Positions 16,303 to 24,554 of a stretch of 48,716 nt of DNA are shown piece by piece. Both the position numbers and the translations under genes were made by a program. The DNA is from Roseburia sp. (GTDB lineage Bacteria; Bacillota; Clostridia; Lachnospirales; Lachnospiraceae). Within the stretch, counting starts at the first letter, position 1; the number at the start of each line of letters is the position of its first letter. Location: the NCBI GenBank assembly GCA_023664685.1, contig JAMPFC010000011.1, positions 1 through 48,716 on the forward strand, read 5' to 3'. The notes under the pieces were generated by a model. It was not told the DNA's origin. It did no database searches and saw nothing but the letters and a program-made list of their open reading frames with translations.

Positions 16303-16562
16303 CTGTGACGTGAAAAATACAGAGTGACAGATATGCCTGCCCCGGCAGTTTTGTTTTAACCGGTATTTTTTGCGCGAGACTGTCTGTTCCGGACATTGCA
16401 GACAGATTTCGCAGGATGATATGTCACAGTTATGGCACATGTTTTCTACGCATACCGAGCTGCAGAGCAGTTTGCAGTATGAAAATGTATGTGTTCATTA
16501 TAATATCGTTTAAAAGATTGAATGGTTACAATGAGAGTAAATTATATTAGGAGGTTTCCGGG
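16303..16562 (+). ncRNA. rplM 5' leader (L13-leader-like), with possible attenuator
   Basis: The 385-bp gap before rplM holds the promoter and this leader. Readable structures: CTGC-CCCG-GCAG at 16337-16348 followed directly by TTTTGTTTT, a mini-terminator; CTGTCTG/CAGACAG at 16380-16405 with an outer GCGA/TCGC; then CTGCA/TGCAG enclosed by GCATAC/GTATG near 16449-16482. Leaders of rplM that bind ribosomal protein L13 are known in Firmicutes, and this fits by position and structure. I cannot confirm the consensus by eye. Confidence 0.55.
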
Positions 16563-16991
16563 ATGAAAAGTTATATGGCAAGTCCATCCGATGTGGAAAG
16601 AAAATGGTATGTCGTAGACGCCGAGGGAAAGACTCTGGGTCGTCTCGCATCTGAGATAGCAAATGTTTTGAGAGGCAAGAAAAAGCCGATTTATACACCG
16701 CACATCGACACAGGAGATTATGTGATCGTTGTAAATGCTGAGAAAGTTGTTACCACTGGTAAGAAACTGAATCAGAAAATCTACTATCATCATTCTGAGT
16801 ATGTTGGTGGTATGAAAGAAACTACGTTAAAAGAGATGTTGAACAAAAAGCCGGAATATGTTATTACTCATGCAGTAAAGGGTATGCTTCCGAAAGGGCC
16901 TTTGGGAAGACAGATGCTTAAAAAGTTATTTGTATATGCAGGGCCGGAGCATAAGCATGCTGCACAGAAGCCGGAAACATTAGAAATTTAG
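16563..16991 (+). CDS. rplM: 50S ribosomal protein L13
   Basis: This 142-residue protein has the diagnostic blocks [20 protein letters not shown] (residues 15-34), [18 protein letters not shown] and [19 protein letters not shown] (near 104-122). L13 is an early 50S assembly protein. AGGAGGT lies at 16550-16556. rpsI follows after 25 bp, the near-universal L13-S9 pairing. Confidence 0.98.
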   Translation: MKSYMASPSDVERKWYVVDAEGKTLGRLASEIANVLRGKKKPIYTPHIDTGDYVIVVNAEKVVTTGKKLNQKIYYHHSEYVGGMKETTLKEMLNKKPEYVITHAVKGMLPKGPLGRQMLKKLFVYAGPEHKHAAQKPETLEI

Positions 16992-17016
16992 AGAGCTTTG
17001 AAAGGAGGAAATAACA

Positions 17017-17409
17017 TTGGCTAGTGAAAGATATTATGGAACAGGAAGAAGAAAATCAAGTATTGCTCGTGTGTATCTTATGCCGGGAAGCGGTAAGATC
17101 ACGATAAATAAAAAGGATATGGATGACTATTTTGGTCTTGAGACATTGAAGATCATCGTGCGTCAGCCATTGGAAGCAACAAATACAGCGGATAAGTTTG
17201 ATGTGCTTGTAAATGTTAAGGGCGGCGGTTTTACCGGTCAGGCTGGTGCGATCCGTCACGGAATCGCAAGAGCGCTGAACAAGTATGACCTTGATCTCAG
17301 ACCGACTCTGAAAAAGGCTGGTTATCTTACTCGTGATCCTCGTATGAAGGAGCGTAAGAAATACGGTCTCAAGAAGGCGCGTAGAGCGCCGCAGTTCTCA
17401 AAGAGATAA
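17017..17409 (+). CDS. rpsI: 30S ribosomal protein S9
   Basis: This 130-residue protein starts with TTG after AAAGGAGGAA. The blocks [38 protein letters not shown] and the basic tail [17 protein letters not shown] identify S9. The C-terminal Lys-Arg tail contacts the P-site tRNA anticodon. It is the last gene of the L13-S9 transcript, with a terminator 28 bp later. Confidence 0.98.
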   Translation: MASERYYGTGRRKSSIARVYLMPGSGKITINKKDMDDYFGLETLKIIVRQPLEATNTADKFDVLVNVKGGGFTGQAGAIRHGIARALNKYDLDLRPTLKKAGYLTRDPRMKERKKYGLKKARRAPQFSKR

Positions 17410-17437
17410 TTTTGAGAGTTATATCAATGATATGCAT

Positions 17438-17480
17438 AGGACATTTTTCAGTAAGGGATTATTGGAAAGTGTCCTTTTTC
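17438..17480 (+). terminator. intrinsic terminator after rpsI
   Basis: AGGACATTT pairs with AAAGTGTCCT (one G-U) around a loop of about 18 nt, followed by TTTTCTTTATT. It separates the ribosomal operon from the restriction-modification operon. The stem sequence GGACA/TGTCC also recurs in the terminator at 28487. Confidence 0.85.
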
Positions 17481-17522
17481 TTTATTAATATCAAAAAAGA
17501 ACATATGATTGGCAAAAAGTTC

Positions 17523-17551
17523 TTGCTATTATTCAGATAACAGAATATAAT
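17523..17551 (+). promoter_or_regulatory. promoter of the restriction-modification operon, with overlapping inverted repeat
   Basis: TTGCTA (17523-17528), 17-bp spacer, TATAAT (17546-17551), 26 bp before the first methyltransferase ATG. AAGAAC (17497-17502) and GTTCTT (17519-17524) form an inverted repeat that overlaps the -35 box, a possible operator. The first methyltransferase carries an N-terminal HTH-like segment that might bind it. That link is inference. Confidence 0.65.
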
Positions 17552-17576
17552 ATACAAGTAGAAGGGAGGACATGCA

Positions 17577-19052
17577 ATGGAGTTTTTGACGACAAAAGAA
17601 ATATCGGAGCGTTGGAATATAAGCGCAAGAAGAGTAGCCATTTTGTGTGAAGATGACAGGCTTGAAGGCGCTGTTAAAAAAGGAAAAACATGGCTGATAC
17701 CATCAAATGTCAGAAAACCCGAGGATGGAAGATATAAGAGAATAAAAGCTTATTATGACAAATATATAGAACTTGAAAATAAATTTAAAGTTATTTATCC
17801 GGAAAGTTCTAACGCTACTTATACAAGTTTGTTGAATTATTCAGATGATTTGAACAAGCCTTTTCAGAGATGGTATCGATACAAAGAAGGATTTTCGATT
17901 GAGTTAGTCGAGCAGTTGATACGCGAGTATTCCAAACATAAAAAAGGCATAATACTGGATCCTTTTTCGGGAAGTGGAAGTACCTTACTGGCGGCGGAGG
18001 ATATGGGGTATTCCGGCGTGGGCTTTGAGGTCAATCCGTTCTCCTGTTTTTTGTCCGAATGCAAACTTGATCAGTATACGAAAGAAACCATTGAACAATT
18101 CAAAGAAAGTTATGAGACGATTCTTTTGGAAGCGGCAAGTTATGACGGGGAATATGTGCTGCCGAAACTGTCGATCAGCAAAAAGGTTTTTGATGATGAG
18201 ATTGAGAAATATTTTATGAGCGTGGGGATGCTAGTTGAGCGCAGTAGTGTTCCAGATGAAAAAATAAGAAATTTATTGAAATTGGGCTGGCTTGCTTGCT
18301 TGGAACCTCTATGTAATTATAGAAAGGCAGGGAATGGGTTAAAAATAAAAAAGTACGTTAAGCCGAGAATACTCGCGCCAGACGATGCCAGAGTGATGTT
18401 ATTGGAAGAATATCAAAATATATATATTGATCTGCTAAAGAGAAAGAAAAAGAAACTGGATGTGGTTTTGTATAATGAATCTTGCTTAAATATGTCAAAG
18501 CGGATAAAAGAAAATAGTGTTGAAGGCATTGTTTTTTCTCCTCCTTATGCAAATTGTTTTGATTATACGGAGATTTATAAACTGGAACTTTGGTTTGGTG
18601 GATTTATATCGGAATATTCGGATTTGAAGAAGCTTAGAAAGAACTCGTTACATTCACATTTGAACGGTGATTTAAGCAATGAGGTTGAATCGAAAAGCAA
18701 AATACTGACAAAGTTGTTGGAAGAATTACAGACAAAGGAATTGTGGGATAAAAAGATTCCTAAAATGTTGGCATTATACTATGATGATATGTTTAAGGTG
18801 ATCGAGCAATGTTACCGGGCGTTGGACACCAAGGGATTTTGCTGTATCGTTGTTGGAAATTCTGCATATGGAGGCATCGTTTTTCCGGCTGATCTGATAC
18901 TTGCAGAATATGCGGAGCAAATTGGTTTTACGGTTGATAAAATAGAAGTTGACCGATATATCATTACGAGTTCGCAGCAATATGAAATGACAAAAGAGAC
19001 CGGAAAATACTTAAGGGAGAGTGTTGTATGCCTGATAAAGAACAGATCATAG
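17577..19052 (+). CDS. DNA methyltransferase 1 (SPPY type, N4-cytosine-like) with N-terminal HTH
   Basis: This 491-residue protein has an N-terminal excisionase-like HTH (FLTTKEISERWNISARRVAI, residues 3-22, then WLIP). The SAM-binding motif DPFSGSGSTLL starts at D128 and the catalytic SPPY is at residues 321-324 (FSPPYANCFDYTEIYKLELW), with a long middle region that probably recognises DNA. SPPY is characteristic of N4-cytosine and some N6-adenine methyltransferases. It overlaps the second methyltransferase by 25 bp. Together with the downstream AlwI-like nuclease this looks like modification of one strand of an asymmetric site. Confidence 0.9.
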   Translation: MEFLTTKEISERWNISARRVAILCEDDRLEGAVKKGKTWLIPSNVRKPEDGRYKRIKAYYDKYIELENKFKVIYPESSNATYTSLLNYSDDLNKPFQRWYRYKEGFSIELVEQLIREYSKHKKGIILDPFSGSGSTLLAAEDMGYSGVGFEVNPFSCFLSECKLDQYTKETIEQFKESYETILLEAASYDGEYVLPKLSISKKVFDDEIEKYFMSVGMLVERSSVPDEKIRNLLKLGWLACLEPLCNYRKAGNGLKIKKYVKPRILAPDDARVMLLEEYQNIYIDLLKRKKKKLDVVLYNESCLNMSKRIKENSVEGIVFSPPYANCFDYTEIYKLELWFGGFISEYSDLKKLRKNSLHSHLNGDLSNEVESKSKILTKLLEELQTKELWDKKIPKMLALYYDDMFKVIEQCYRALDTKGFCCIVVGNSAYGGIVFPADLILAEYAEQIGFTVDKIEVDRYIITSSQQYEMTKETGKYLRESVVCLIKNRS

Positions 19053-20293
19053 AGGTGGAATCGCTGCCAGTAGAGGTTAAGTGTGGGGCGACATATTCAA
19101 TAAAACAAGCAAATCCAAATTCGTATACACATGGAATGTTTAAATATCCATGCAAATTTATACCGGAAATTCCAAGATGGGCGATAAAGGCATTTCTTCC
19201 TGAACGAAGAGGTGTTATATTCGATCCGTTTTCCGGGAGTGGAACAACATTATTAGAAGCGAATACGAATGGAATCAATGCATATGGAACGGAAATTGAT
19301 GATATTGCAAAGTTGATCATTAAGGTAAAGACGACGGTTTTGGATTCGGAAAAAATAGAATCTTTGGAACGGGAATACCTTGAGATCATGAAAATAATCT
19401 TACAGGATGATGCTGTTTCGTTTTGTCCGGATATTTCTAATTTGGAACATTGGTTTTCTGAAAGCACAAGGAATGAACTTGGACGGATGAAAGTTTATAT
19501 TGATCGTATTGCTGACGAGGATGTAAGAGATTTTTTCAAATTATGTATGGTTTCCATAATAAAAAGAGTGTCAAATGCAGATGATACTTCGCCGAAACCC
19601 TATGTGTCAAATAAAATAGTGAAAATCCCGCCGACGGTTGAAAAGGAATTTACCTCTGTTTTTCGCCGCTATAAGCAGATGTTGACTGAGCTATTGAGTG
19701 TTGAAAAAATGGGAAAAACAAATATTTTAGAAGGTGATGCTCTTGATTTTACAGTACCAGTCAGGATCGATCTGGCGATCACGTCGCCTCCGTATATCAA
19801 TGCTTTTGATTATGTCAGAACCATGCGGCTTGAGAATTTGTGGATGGGCATGTTGACGGAAGAAACGTTGCGAGAAAAGCGGAGTCAGTACGTGGGAACG
19901 GAAAAAATAAATGTGAAGAAAGGGAAAAATGATTTTAGTATATTTGAAAAAAGTAGTTTGTTGAAAGGTTACTATCAACAGATTGTTGAACAGGATGAGA
20001 AGCGGGCGTTGATCGTAAAGAAATTTTTTGAGGATATGGAAATGAATTTGCACCGTGTTTATGATCAAATGAATATAGGCGGCAAATACGTAATTGTGAT
20101 CGGAAACAGTATGATACGGAAAGTGAATGTGGAAAGCTGGAAAGTGATTGAACAGATTGCAGGTGCATCCGGATTTAAAACAATACAATATTTTGATTAC
20201 ATAATACAAAATCCATATATTAGAATACCGAGAAAGGGTATGGGGGGAAAGATCAGCAAAGATCATGTTTTAGTGTTGGAGAAAGGGGTCTAG
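19028..20293 (+). CDS. DNA methyltransferase 2 (SPPY type, N4-cytosine-like)
   Basis: This 421-residue protein has the SAM motif DPFSGSGTTLLEA at D66 and the catalytic motif SPPY at residues 253-256 (TSPPYINAFDYVRTMRLENL). Its N-terminus has YTHGMFKYPCKFIPEIPRWA, a block common in these enzymes. The order, SAM motif first and catalytic motif second with about 185 residues between, equals that of methyltransferase 1. The two are related but divergent, as expected when each methylates a different strand. It starts inside the previous gene and ends 2 bp before the endonuclease, so all three are co-transcribed. Confidence 0.9.
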   Translation: MPDKEQIIEVESLPVEVKCGATYSIKQANPNSYTHGMFKYPCKFIPEIPRWAIKAFLPERRGVIFDPFSGSGTTLLEANTNGINAYGTEIDDIAKLIIKVKTTVLDSEKIESLEREYLEIMKIILQDDAVSFCPDISNLEHWFSESTRNELGRMKVYIDRIADEDVRDFFKLCMVSIIKRVSNADDTSPKPYVSNKIVKIPPTVEKEFTSVFRRYKQMLTELLSVEKMGKTNILEGDALDFTVPVRIDLAITSPPYINAFDYVRTMRLENLWMGMLTEETLREKRSQYVGTEKINVKKGKNDFSIFEKSSLLKGYYQQIVEQDEKRALIVKKFFEDMEMNLHRVYDQMNIGGKYVIVIGNSMIRKVNVESWKVIEQIAGASGFKTIQYFDYIIQNPYIRIPRKGMGGKISKDHVLVLEKGV

Positions 20294-20295
20294 TT

Positions 20296-22062
20296 ATGGC
20301 GCAAAAAAACAGAACAAAGGAAATTTGGTTGATTCCAAAGCGGGTAAATTTGCATCAGACAATTTGTTTGATTGATGGAATCATAGAAAGGGGATACGAC
20401 GGAACAAGATGGACGACGCAAAAACAGGACAATTTAGGCGTGAATCTAAAGAAATGGGGTGCCACGAAAGACGGAAAAAATATTTCACAACAGGCGATCC
20501 GAACCCTAGTGGCATCCATACCTCAGTATTTGGGATTTTTGTACATAAATACGGAAAACACTCCCAATACGATCTGTCTTACAGAGGCCGGGATGGCGTT
20601 GTGGCGTAATCATAAAGATGAATTGGTAAAAATCCCCAATCTTATTGAAGGGAAAGAGTCGCTGATAACGGAATCAGCCGATGTGCTAAGACAGATGGAA
20701 AAGCTGCAGATAACGAATCCGGTTATTAACAAAGACTGTGAAAATATATATGTATTTCCGTTTCGGTTTATGTTAAAGGTTTTACTTAAGGTTGGTTATC
20801 TTGATCAGGAAGAAATTGCGTATTTTCTTTTTAAGGTAAGAAGCGAAGATGAAGTTGACTTGATCGTACAGGAAATCGGGAATTTTCGCAAGCTGCCGAA
20901 TGAAGACAGGGAAGCTCTTATAAATTCTTTCAAGAAGACTCATATCGGAAATATTACATTGGTAAAGGCGTCTTCCGCCGGTTATTTTATATCGCTTTGC
21001 CAGATTACAGGGATAATGGATAAATTGAAAGTGACTCCGAAGAATCGACAGGGTGCGATTGCAGGCTTGAAGATCAAGGATGATTATATTGATTATGTGA
21101 CTGAAATGTTGGATTTAAAATATCAGCAAGCAGAAGTATATGATTTTGGAGATAACTTACAGTTATGGATCGATTATATCGGGAATCCAGAGAGGGATTA
21201 CCCGCCGATCAATGTATCGATTGTGAATAAAGCGAATGCCAGATATTTAGTTCAGGTATTTAAAGACGGTTCTTGCAAATATGATGATTTGATCAATGAA
21301 GAGGAAATATTGCAGGTTCCGATGTTTGTAAATGAGGAATACGATATAAAAATAATAGATATTGCGACAGGAAATGAAATGCAGACATTTAACATCTGCC
21401 CTTCCTTTGAACAAAGACAGTATGAAATCGGGAGTAATATAATTGAGGATCGTGTGCCGGAGGAAACGTTAGAGAGCATCGCAGAAGAGGTGATCGAACA
21501 TTGTCAGGCGGCGAATTTTGCAGGGAAAACGTTAAATTATATAAATACATTATCAAAAGTTACCGGAACTGATCGAATAAATGATAAATCTTTAAGAGGA
21601 GCGTATTTTGAATATTATGTATACAAAATGCTTAATATCTTAAAGGAACGAGAGGTTGTTGATGAAGTGATCTGGAATGGTAAGATTGGAAAATACGGTC
21701 TGCCGGTACAGGCGCCCGGAGGAAAAACAGGAACCCCGGATATTGTATTTATGATCGATGATCTGCATGTCGTTGTTGAACTTACGACAATAAAACCGAA
21801 AGCAATGCAATTTCGTGCGGAGGCTTCATCGGTTCCTGATCATATCAGATTGTATAAGCAAACATCAGGAAAAGAAGTCGTGGGCGTATTTTGTGCGCCG
21901 ATGATACATGAGAGAAATACTGCGGCGATGCAGGCAACACTTGCTCCGTACGACGTGAAACTACATTGCATTACAGATCAGGAATTGGTAGAAATGCTAT
22001 TGGATGCTACCCATGAAAGCATAAAAAGTAAATTGACTGGGGAAGCCGGAGAAAATCATTAA
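20296..22062 (+). CDS. AlwI-family restriction endonuclease
   Basis: This 588-residue protein has an N-terminal DNA-binding part (IWLIPKRVNLHQTICLIDGI, LVASIPQYLGFLY, ICLTEAGMALW) that reads like the AlwI/BstNBI family. The C-terminal catalytic region has E439 (AYFEYY), D482 (GTPDIVF), E495 (VVELTT) and E509 (RAEASS). The D-to-E and E-to-E spacings of 13 and 14 match the catalytic residues I recall for N.BspD6I (E418, D456, E469, E482). A type IIS enzyme cutting to one side of a short asymmetric site is likely. The site cannot be read from the sequence. AlwI itself cuts near GGATC. Confidence 0.85.
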   Translation: MAQKNRTKEIWLIPKRVNLHQTICLIDGIIERGYDGTRWTTQKQDNLGVNLKKWGATKDGKNISQQAIRTLVASIPQYLGFLYINTENTPNTICLTEAGMALWRNHKDELVKIPNLIEGKESLITESADVLRQMEKLQITNPVINKDCENIYVFPFRFMLKVLLKVGYLDQEEIAYFLFKVRSEDEVDLIVQEIGNFRKLPNEDREALINSFKKTHIGNITLVKASSAGYFISLCQITGIMDKLKVTPKNRQGAIAGLKIKDDYIDYVTEMLDLKYQQAEVYDFGDNLQLWIDYIGNPERDYPPINVSIVNKANARYLVQVFKDGSCKYDDLINEEEILQVPMFVNEEYDIKIIDIATGNEMQTFNICPSFEQRQYEIGSNIIEDRVPEETLESIAEEVIEHCQAANFAGKTLNYINTLSKVTGTDRINDKSLRGAYFEYYVYKMLNILKEREVVDEVIWNGKIGKYGLPVQAPGGKTGTPDIVFMIDDLHVVVELTTIKPKAMQFRAEASSVPDHIRLYKQTSGKEVVGVFCAPMIHERNTAAMQATLAPYDVKLHCITDQELVEMLLDATHESIKSKLTGEAGENH

Positions 22063-22142
22063 GATCACAGCAATCTTGGAACAGCGTATAGAAAAAATAT
22101 TTTTTATAATATAACTACCACGTGGAAATGGAAGTGATGGTT

Positions 22143-23054
22143 ATGGAGCAGATACTCAGATATATCGAGGAACATATGTGTGAACCACTGACAAACAAGC
22201 AGTTGGCTGAGGCTGCCGGTTATTCAGAATGGCATTTTATCCGTGTGTTTAAGGAACATATGCATGTAACACCGATGGAATATGTGTGGAGAAGGAGGCT
22301 TATCAAAGCGTCCGGAGACATTGCAGATGGTGAGCGGATCATAGATGCGGCGTTAAAATATGGCTGGCAGTCCCACAGTGCGTTTACAAAATCCTTTCAC
22401 AGAGAATTTGGGTTTTCGCCATCCCTTCTTAGAACAATGCGTATTCAACTTAATTGTTTAGGAGGTAGTCATATGAATGATATTTTTTTGAAAAGCACGG
22501 AAATTGGCATGGCAAAAGAGCGGTTGTTAGAAATGTTAAAGGAGTCCGTTAAAGCAAACGGGATCGATTTGGATGGGATTGATCTGGATGAGATATACCG
22601 CGTCGCCTGCAAAGTTTACGAAGGAAGAAAACGCTATTCAGGTGAAGAATATGTCACCCATACGATCAATGTGGCGATCATTCTTGCAGAAATAGGAGCA
22701 GAAAGCGATGTTATATCAGCGGGAATGTTTTGCGACGCAGCAATAAAAGGGGTGGTTCCGCTTGAGGAGCTTGAAAAAGAATTGCCGGAAAGCGTTTGGA
22801 GCATCGTATCAAATCTGCCGGGAGAGAATGTAAACTTGATGGATTTGAAGGATGAGGTGATTTTGATCAAGTTAGCGGAGCGGCTTCACAATATGAGAAC
22901 GATCGAGTACATGGATGACAGTAAAAAACGCATAAAAGCAAAGGAGACATTTGATGTTTTTATGCCGCTGGCACGAAAAATAAATAACAGGAAGCTGATC
23001 GACGAACTTAACGATCTTGTCATGAAATATTATCCGGAGAATGGAAAAGAGTAA
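22143..23054 (+). CDS. AraC-type HTH fused to RelA/SpoT-like HD domain with altered metal site
   Basis: About 303 residues. Residues 1-100 are a complete AraC/XylS double HTH (LTNKQLAEAAGYSEWHFIRV, IIDAALKYGWQSHSAFTKSF, REFGFSPS). The rest resembles the (p)ppGpp-hydrolase HD domain: YSGEEYVTHTINVAIILAEI (H173), FCDAA (C197-D198) and KLAERLHNMRT (E246, N250). Relative to SpoT/Rel the HD histidine is Cys and the later metal-binding Asp is Glu, so hydrolysis may be lost or changed. A strong internal AGGAGG and ATG (22460-22475) sit at the domain junction. Start choice among 22122, 22137 and 22143 is uncertain. Confidence 0.78.
   Translation: MEQILRYIEEHMCEPLTNKQLAEAAGYSEWHFIRVFKEHMHVTPMEYVWRRRLIKASGDIADGERIIDAALKYGWQSHSAFTKSFHREFGFSPSLLRTMRIQLNCLGGSHMNDIFLKSTEIGMAKERLLEMLKESVKANGIDLDGIDLDEIYRVACKVYEGRKRYSGEEYVTHTINVAIILAEIGAESDVISAGMFCDAAIKGVVPLEELEKELPESVWSIVSNLPGENVNLMDLKDEVILIKLAERLHNMRTIEYMDDSKKRIKAKETFDVFMPLARKINNRKLIDELNDLVMKYYPENGKE
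22460..22475 (+). promoter_or_regulatory. internal ribosome binding site and start at the AraC/HD junction
   Basis: AGGAGG at 22460-22465, 7-nt spacing and an in-frame ATG at 22473. Translation from here would give a 193-residue HD-domain protein without the HTH. It suggests an ancestral two-gene arrangement that became fused, or two products from one gene. Confidence 0.6.
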
Positions 23055-23087
23055 GATCGTATCATTGGTATCTTGTTATGAAATCAG

Positions 23088-23129
23088 AAATCCGTAAGGG
23101 AAGAAATATTTCCTTTACGGATTTCTTTT
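23088..23129 (+). terminator. intrinsic terminator after the AraC-HD gene
   Basis: 15-bp stem AAATCCGTAAGGGAA (23088-23102) / TTCCTTTACGGATTT (23110-23124) with one G-U pair and a 7-nt loop, followed by CTTTT. It ends 34-70 bp after the stop codon. Confidence 0.88.
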
Positions 23130-23196
23130 GGCATGATAAAATAGTCTTAACAGAGTTAAACCGTAGATGAAATAGATTTCAGAAATGAGGATTGCT

Positions 23197-23664
23197 ATGA
23201 ATAAAGCGAAAAATATCATAAGTATTATTGTAGGGATTGTTATCATGGTTCAGTTATGCAGCAATATACATATGTTAACCAATGGGGTCAGGCAGCTTGA
23301 CTTTAATTTTATGAGCGCTATGATGACAGGGTTCTGGCTTGTTATGGTGCTTATTATCGTGGTTATTTCTGTGTTTATTTTGCGAAATGTAGCAGAGCTT
23401 GTTATTGCATTTGTCTATGGAGAAGAGTGTACCGAGGATAATAAGGTACTCAGGATTTTCAATAAGGTCAGCAGTATATTAGGAGTCTTGCCTCAGATCG
23501 TCGGTGGTGCCATGTTTGGAGGGATGGGTATATTTTGTCTGGTTCATCCGCAGTTGAGGGGAGCAGATATTTTTGTGAAAGTGATGGCGGCTGTCTTTGT
23601 GGGGTTTGCTCTTTTCATCGTGATCCGCTCGATTCGTTGGATCGTGTCGATCATACGGGAGTAA
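23197..23664 (+). CDS. membrane protein with about four transmembrane segments
   Basis: About 155 residues from ATG 23197, which has GAGG six bases upstream. The open frame from 23185 starts inside that site. Hydrophobic segments: IISIIVGIVIMVQLC, MMTGFWLVMVLIIVVISVF, IVGGAMFGGMGIFCL and VMAAVFVGFALFIVIRSIRW. There are no conserved catalytic or transport motifs. A cytoplasmic loop FVYGEECTEDNKVLRIFNKV separates helices 2 and 3. It stands alone between a terminator and a palindromic repeat. No family was recognised. Confidence 0.75.
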   Translation: MNKAKNIISIIVGIVIMVQLCSNIHMLTNGVRQLDFNFMSAMMTGFWLVMVLIIVVISVFILRNVAELVIAFVYGEECTEDNKVLRIFNKVSSILGVLPQIVGGAMFGGMGIFCLVHPQLRGADIFVKVMAAVFVGFALFIVIRSIRWIVSIIRE

Positions 23665-23706
23665 TACCGCAATAATACCGCAGTAATACTGCGGTAATGC
23701 AGCAGT
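23661..23706. repeat. degenerate TAATACNGC repeats with a 9-bp palindrome
   Basis: A run of related units (TAATACCGC, TAATACCGC, TAATACTGC, TAATGCAGC) overlaps the preceding stop codon. TACCGCAGT (23676-23684) and ACTGCGGTA (23688-23696) form a perfect stem with a 3-nt loop. There is no T-run, so this is not a standard terminator. Possible roles are a small hairpin that protects mRNA ends or a protein site. Confidence 0.55.
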
Positions 23707-23747
23707 AATGAAGTTTTTTCGGGAGACAGTAAAAGGGGGGGAGTGTA

Positions 23748-24554
23748 ATGAAGGAAGAACAGCAAAAAAAGTTATTTCAATTACTTTCATTGGAGTATAA
23801 TTGTGAGCCAGAAGATTTTATGAAAAAAGAAAATGTTTTGACGAAATCTGCTTTGCGAGAGGGAAGGAGAAAGTACAGTGAGAAGCCATACTTTTTTCAG
23901 ATGGTTACTACGGGGAATCATGTGGTGATCACGGCGGATGAAAAACTCCATCCGTATCTGGCGGATTTTATGAAGGGCAGAGAGGGACACTGGTTGTTTG
24001 AAATACCGAATCTGCTTCCGTTAGAGAAGGAATTGAATTTGCATGGTTATTCGCTCACTGGCACATTTCATATGTTCCTCTCGGACTTTGAGGTGCAGCC
24101 GGTCAGGGAGTATCCGGTAAAGTGGTTTTATGGAAGTGAGATCAGGCAGTTTTATGGTGATAAGAGATTTCCCAATGCGATCGCACCGTATTATCTGGAA
24201 CATCGTCCGGATACGATCGTTGTCTGTGCCTATGATGGCGAGGCGGTCATGGGGATGGCGGGCTGCTCGGAGGATGCGCCCCACTGGCAGCAGATCGGGA
24301 TTGATGTTTTGCCGGAATATCGTTCCAGAGGAGTGGGGACATATCTTGTCACGCTTTTGAAAAATAAGATTACAGCGCAGGGGGATACGCCTTTTTACGG
24401 TACGAGTGTGTCCAATTATCACTCGTGGAATGTTGCTTTAAATTGCGGATTTCGTCCGGCATTTGTCGAAATTGGAGCGAAAAAAAATTCCGTTGACAAA
24501 AAGACCTCCATTTGTTATGATGAGAAAGATAAATGCGAAGAAAAGAAGAAGTAG
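23748..24554 (+). CDS. GNAT family N-acetyltransferase
   Basis: This 268-residue protein has a C-terminal GNAT fold. The acetyl-CoA loop YRSRGVGTYLVTLLK (about residues 190-204) is preceded by strand WQQIGIDVLPE, and SVSNYHSWNVALNCGF is typical of the substrate end. The N-terminal 120 residues form a separate alpha/beta extension (KPYFFQMVTTGNHVVITADE), a two-domain form of unknown substrate common in Clostridia. AGGGGGGGAG precedes the ATG. The 3' end of the gene contains the promoter of the tyrS T-box. Confidence 0.85.
   Translation: MKEEQQKKLFQLLSLEYNCEPEDFMKKENVLTKSALREGRRKYSEKPYFFQMVTTGNHVVITADEKLHPYLADFMKGREGHWLFEIPNLLPLEKELNLHGYSLTGTFHMFLSDFEVQPVREYPVKWFYGSEIRQFYGDKRFPNAIAPYYLEHRPDTIVVCAYDGEAVMGMAGCSEDAPHWQQIGIDVLPEYRSRGVGTYLVTLLKNKITAQGDTPFYGTSVSNYHSWNVALNCGFRPAFVEIGAKKNSVDKKTSICYDEKDKCEEKKK
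24493..24521 (+). promoter_or_regulatory. promoter of the tyrS T-box transcript, inside the GNAT gene
   Basis: TTGACA (24493-24498), exactly 17 bp, TATGAT (24516-24521). It lies in the last 62 bp of the GNAT coding sequence. Transcription would start near 24528, about 320 nt before tyrS, the normal length for a T-box leader. Confidence 0.85.

Noticed and set aside
19727-20266. 179-codon ORF antisense to the second methyltransferase
   Set aside because: The composition (rich in His, Phe, Ile) is that of a reverse-complement shadow. No ribosome binding site or motif is present, and the + strand gene is certain.
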